Shown here in pieces: positions 62,201 to 64,000 of a stretch of DNA of 64,000 bases; the stretch's first letter is position 1; every line of letters begins with the position of its first letter. The notes beneath the pieces are model-generated. The model was not told the DNA's origin, searched no databases, and saw nothing but the letters and a program-made list of their open reading frames with translations. Both the position numbers and the translations under genes were made by a program. The stretch is from Flavobacterium urocaniciphilum (lineage in GTDB: Bacteria > Bacteroidota > Bacteroidia > Flavobacteriales > Flavobacteriaceae): the NCBI RefSeq assembly GCF_900110615.1, contig NZ_FOEI01000002.1, positions 1 through 64,000 on the forward strand. Direction: 5' to 3'.

Positions 62201-62260
62201 GTGTTCAGTGAACAGTATCAGTAAACAGAAAACTGAGACTGAAAACTGAGACTGAAAACT
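62201..62260. repeat. 13-bp tandem repeats between atpD and atpC
   Basis: AACTGAGACTGAA occurs twice in tandem (62231-62243, 62244-62256) plus AACT. The preceding GTGTTCAGTGAACAG and CAGTATCAGTAAACAG are looser relatives of the CAGT/ACTG theme. No T-run follows. Confidence 0.8.
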
Positions 62261-62269
62261 AATTAAGAT

Positions 62270-62551
62270 ATGATATTAGAAATAGTTTCACCAGAAGCAA
62301 CATTATTTAAAGGAGAGGTTACTTCAGTAGCCGTTCCTGGTATTAATGGTGAGTTTCAAATGTTAAATAATCACGCTGCTATTGTTTCTATATTAACAAA
62401 AGGAAACGTGAAAATTAACGCTCAAAACATTACAATTGAAAAAGAACACGTTTCTAAATTCACTAAAGTAAATGAGCAAACATTTTGGTTACCAATTAAA
62501 TCTGGTACTATAGAAATGAATAACAATAAAATAATTGTTTTAGCAGACTAA
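62270..62551 (+). CDS. atpC: ATP synthase F1 subunit epsilon, short form
   Basis: The 93-residue protein contains only the N-terminal beta-sandwich of epsilon (MILEIVSPEATLFKGEVTSVAVPG, FQMLNNHAAIVSIL, ending NNNKIIVLAD). The C-terminal two-helix domain of typical 130-140-residue epsilon subunits, which inhibits ATP hydrolysis, is absent. The ending at the last strand is natural and not a frameshift. Short forms occur in Bacteroidetes. It is the last gene of the atpDC unit. Confidence 0.95.
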   Translation: MILEIVSPEATLFKGEVTSVAVPGINGEFQMLNNHAAIVSILTKGNVKINAQNITIEKEHVSKFTKVNEQTFWLPIKSGTIEMNNNKIIVLAD

Positions 62552-62573
62552 TTCAGTTTTTTATTAAAATAAT

Positions 62574-62608
62574 AATCCCGATAAGAGTTTTCTTGTCGGG
62601 ATTTTTTT
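62574..62608 (+). terminator. Terminator after atpC
   Basis: AATCCCGATAAG / CTTGTCGGGATT (one G-T pair) with a loop of about six bases and a T-run ends the atpDC transcript. Confidence 0.85.
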
Positions 62609-62634
62609 ATTTTTACTATCCGAAAATATTAATT

Positions 62635-63147
62635 ATGGAAGAAAAAAAACATATAGTAATTTTAGATGAAAAACTCTCTTATTTTCAAATCACAATAATT
62701 ACATCCTTTTTCCTGTTTTTTATTTATAGTATCATAAATGATATGTCAGAATATCCTTTTAGCTTTTCAATTTGGTATTTTATTTTATTGTTTTTAATGA
62801 TTTTAAAGCCATTAAGTCTTCTAACTTTTGGATTAGCAGCATCAAGAAAAAATAAAGTTACTTATTTTGTAGAAGAAAATAATTTGCAAATCATAATTGA
62901 CTTTTTTCTATACAAATACACTAAGAACGTCTCTGTTTCACAATTTGATTATATAGCTGTAAATACTGATTTATTTACATCAGTTACTTTGTGGTATAAT
63001 GAAAATAAACATTTAAAATTATCTGGTTTTAGTAAAAAAGACAATGCTTTTGTTTACGGAAAAGCATTGGCTAGAACCTTAAAAACAGATTTTCTAAATA
63101 AAACAGATGTTAAAAATCCTGTTTGGACAGCCTACAAAGACTTATGA
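62635..63147 (+). CDS. Two-helix membrane protein, unknown
   Basis: The 170-residue protein has two adjacent membrane helices (about 15-37 and 44-66) and a C-terminal cytoplasmic part (about 70-170) with VSQFDYIAVNTDLFTSVTLWYNENKHLKLSGF, resembling the strand pattern of PH-like domains in small bacterial membrane proteins. The start at 62635 (MEEKKHIVIL) gives a normal N terminus; the upstream frame to 62593 overlaps a terminator. Its stop overlaps the start of the bioF-like gene by four bases (ATGA). Confidence 0.72.
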   Translation: MEEKKHIVILDEKLSYFQITIITSFFLFFIYSIINDMSEYPFSFSIWYFILLFLMILKPLSLLTFGLAASRKNKVTYFVEENNLQIIIDFFLYKYTKNVSVSQFDYIAVNTDLFTSVTLWYNENKHLKLSGFSKKDNAFVYGKALARTLKTDFLNKTDVKNPVWTAYKDL

Positions 63148-64000
63148 AACTACCTATTTCACTTCAACAGAAATTAAATCAACGTACTGCGGAAAATGCT
63201 CTACGAAAATTACCTGTTCCAATAAATGGAATAGATTTTTCTTCCAACGATTATTTAGGTTTTGCTAAAAACGAACAAATTTTTGAAGAAACACACCAAT
63301 ATTTAATTGATAATAATATTAAAATAAATGGTGCAACGGGTTCACGATTGATTTCTGGAAACCATAATCTATATGCTGTTTCTGAATATTATATTGCAGC
63401 TTTTCATCAAGCCGAAGCAGCAATTATTTTTAATTCAGGTTATGATGCTAATGTGGGTTTCTTTAGTTCAGTTCCGCAAAGAAATGATATCATTTTTTAT
63501 GATGAATTGTGTCATGCCTCTATTCGCGATGGCATACAAATGAGTCATGCTAAAGCTTATAAATTCAATCATAATGATTACGAAGATTTAGAAAGTAAAA
63601 TTTCAAAACACTTTGAAACAAAATCTGAAAACCAATCTATTTATATCGTAACTGAATCTGTTTTTTCTATGGATGGCGATTCTCCAAATATGGAAACTTT
63701 AGTTTCTATTTCAGAAAAATACCAAGCACTTTTAGTTGTGGATGAAGCACATGCTTTGGGTATTTTTGGGGATAATGGAGAAGGATTAGTGCAATCACAA
63801 CAATTACAAGATAAAGTTTTTGCTCGGATCATCACTTTCGGTAAAGGATTAGGTTGTCATGGTGCTGCTATATTAGGGAATACAGATATAAAAGATTATT
63901 TAGTAAACTTTGCTCGAAGTTTTATTTATACAACTGGACTTTCACCTCATTCTGTTGCAACAATATTAGTAGGTTATCAAAATTTAAATCAAGCAACAGA
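63144..64000 (+). CDS. bioF: 8-amino-7-oxononanoate synthase-like PLP enzyme (cut by window end)
   Basis: The open frame runs from the ATG at 63144 to the window end, 285 complete codons. It shows the alpha-oxoamine synthase features: FSSNDYLGFAKNE, NGATGSRLISGNHNLY, IIFNSGYDANVGFFSS, DELCHASIRDGI, VVDEAHALGIFGDNGEG (Asp for pyridine nitrogen) and TFGKGLGCHGAAIL (PLP lysine). This matches BioF or 2-amino-3-ketobutyrate CoA ligase; the short N terminus is BioF-like. A biotin role would fit with AccB in the same window, but the 3' end and neighbours are not visible. Confidence 0.88.
   Translation, partial: MKLPISLQQKLNQRTAENALRKLPVPINGIDFSSNDYLGFAKNEQIFEETHQYLIDNNIKINGATGSRLISGNHNLYAVSEYYIAAFHQAEAAIIFNSGYDANVGFFSSVPQRNDIIFYDELCHASIRDGIQMSHAKAYKFNHNDYEDLESKISKHFETKSENQSIYIVTESVFSMDGDSPNMETLVSISEKYQALLVVDEAHALGIFGDNGEGLVQSQQLQDKVFARIITFGKGLGCHGAAILGNTDIKDYLVNFARSFIYTTGLSPHSVATILVGYQNLNQAT

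Overview
The window is an AT-rich chromosomal segment of a member of the Flavobacteriaceae, most likely Flavobacterium or a close relative. The evidence is consistent: type IX secretion (T9SS) C-terminal sorting domains on two secreted proteins, a SprE-like gliding/T9SS lipoprotein, an OlsF-type bifunctional acyltransferase, a short-chain threonine dehydrogenase of the Flavobacterium type, a PID-CTERM-like mini-protein, a split ATP synthase locus, TTG start codons, and many promoters of the Bacteroidetes form TTG-N(~17-21)-TAnnTTTG. Genes are packed closely; no gap without a gene exceeds about 230 bases, and I see no prophage, CRISPR array, rRNA operon or recognisable defence island.

Layout. 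1-626: probable end of an IS21-type element fused to a 5'-truncated ACT-domain gene. 636-4479 (minus): DUF177, rpmF, fabH, accB, accC, a fatty-acid initiation operon. 4564-6250: divergent pdxA and ribE sharing one promoter region. 6253-7757: a T9SS-secreted BNR-type protein and a PID-CTERM-like peptide. 7855-7928: tRNA with anticodon CAT. 8012-11729: methylmalonyl-CoA epimerase, rbfA, a LolC/E-type permease, an NTF2-like lipoprotein, then a small membrane protein paired with a globin-like lipoprotein. 11764-16913: threonine dehydrogenase, a lipoprotein, mfd. 17013-25801: sprE-like gene, bactofilin, then atpZ/I-type genes and atpBEFHAG. 25906-30663: S9 peptidase, acetyltransferase, lipoprotein, flippase. 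30695-35668: dut, a sugar nucleotidyltransferase, TPR protein, DUF4292 lipoprotein and an EnvC-like factor, apparently an envelope-biogenesis operon. 35838-38834: dusB, a 2-hydroxyacid dehydrogenase, two small membrane proteins. 38835-44923: olsF, xth, an OmpA-like lipoprotein, DUF1569, scramblase-like protein, aldo/keto reductase. 45007-45122: palindromic MITE-like repeat. 45154-50456 (minus): T9SS-secreted sugar dehydrogenase, cupin, small secreted protein, DUF4139 and VWA pair. 50586-55940 (minus): zincin-like protein, radA, esterase-like TPR protein, LPG-synthase-TM protein, panD, panC. 56037-60531: short glycogen-synthase-like protein, DUF4270 lipoprotein, glmS. 60683-62551: atpD and atpC. 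62635-64000: membrane protein and a bioF-like gene cut by the window end.

The genes are mostly housekeeping. Several groups belong together: the F1Fo synthase is encoded in two blocks about 35 kb apart in the same window; the fatty-acid genes feed membrane synthesis; dut to envC and olsF serve the envelope; panCD supplies coenzyme A. The most unusual items are the lipid-anchored globin-like protein with its Cys-less HMA-like partner, a hairpin placed directly after atpE, an epsilon subunit lacking its inhibitory C-terminal domain, a glycogen-synthase-like half-protein without its substrate motif, an esterase-like protein without a nucleophile, and short-period DNA repeats lodged inside housekeeping operons. 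I did not find a convincing new multi-gene defence or mobile system.
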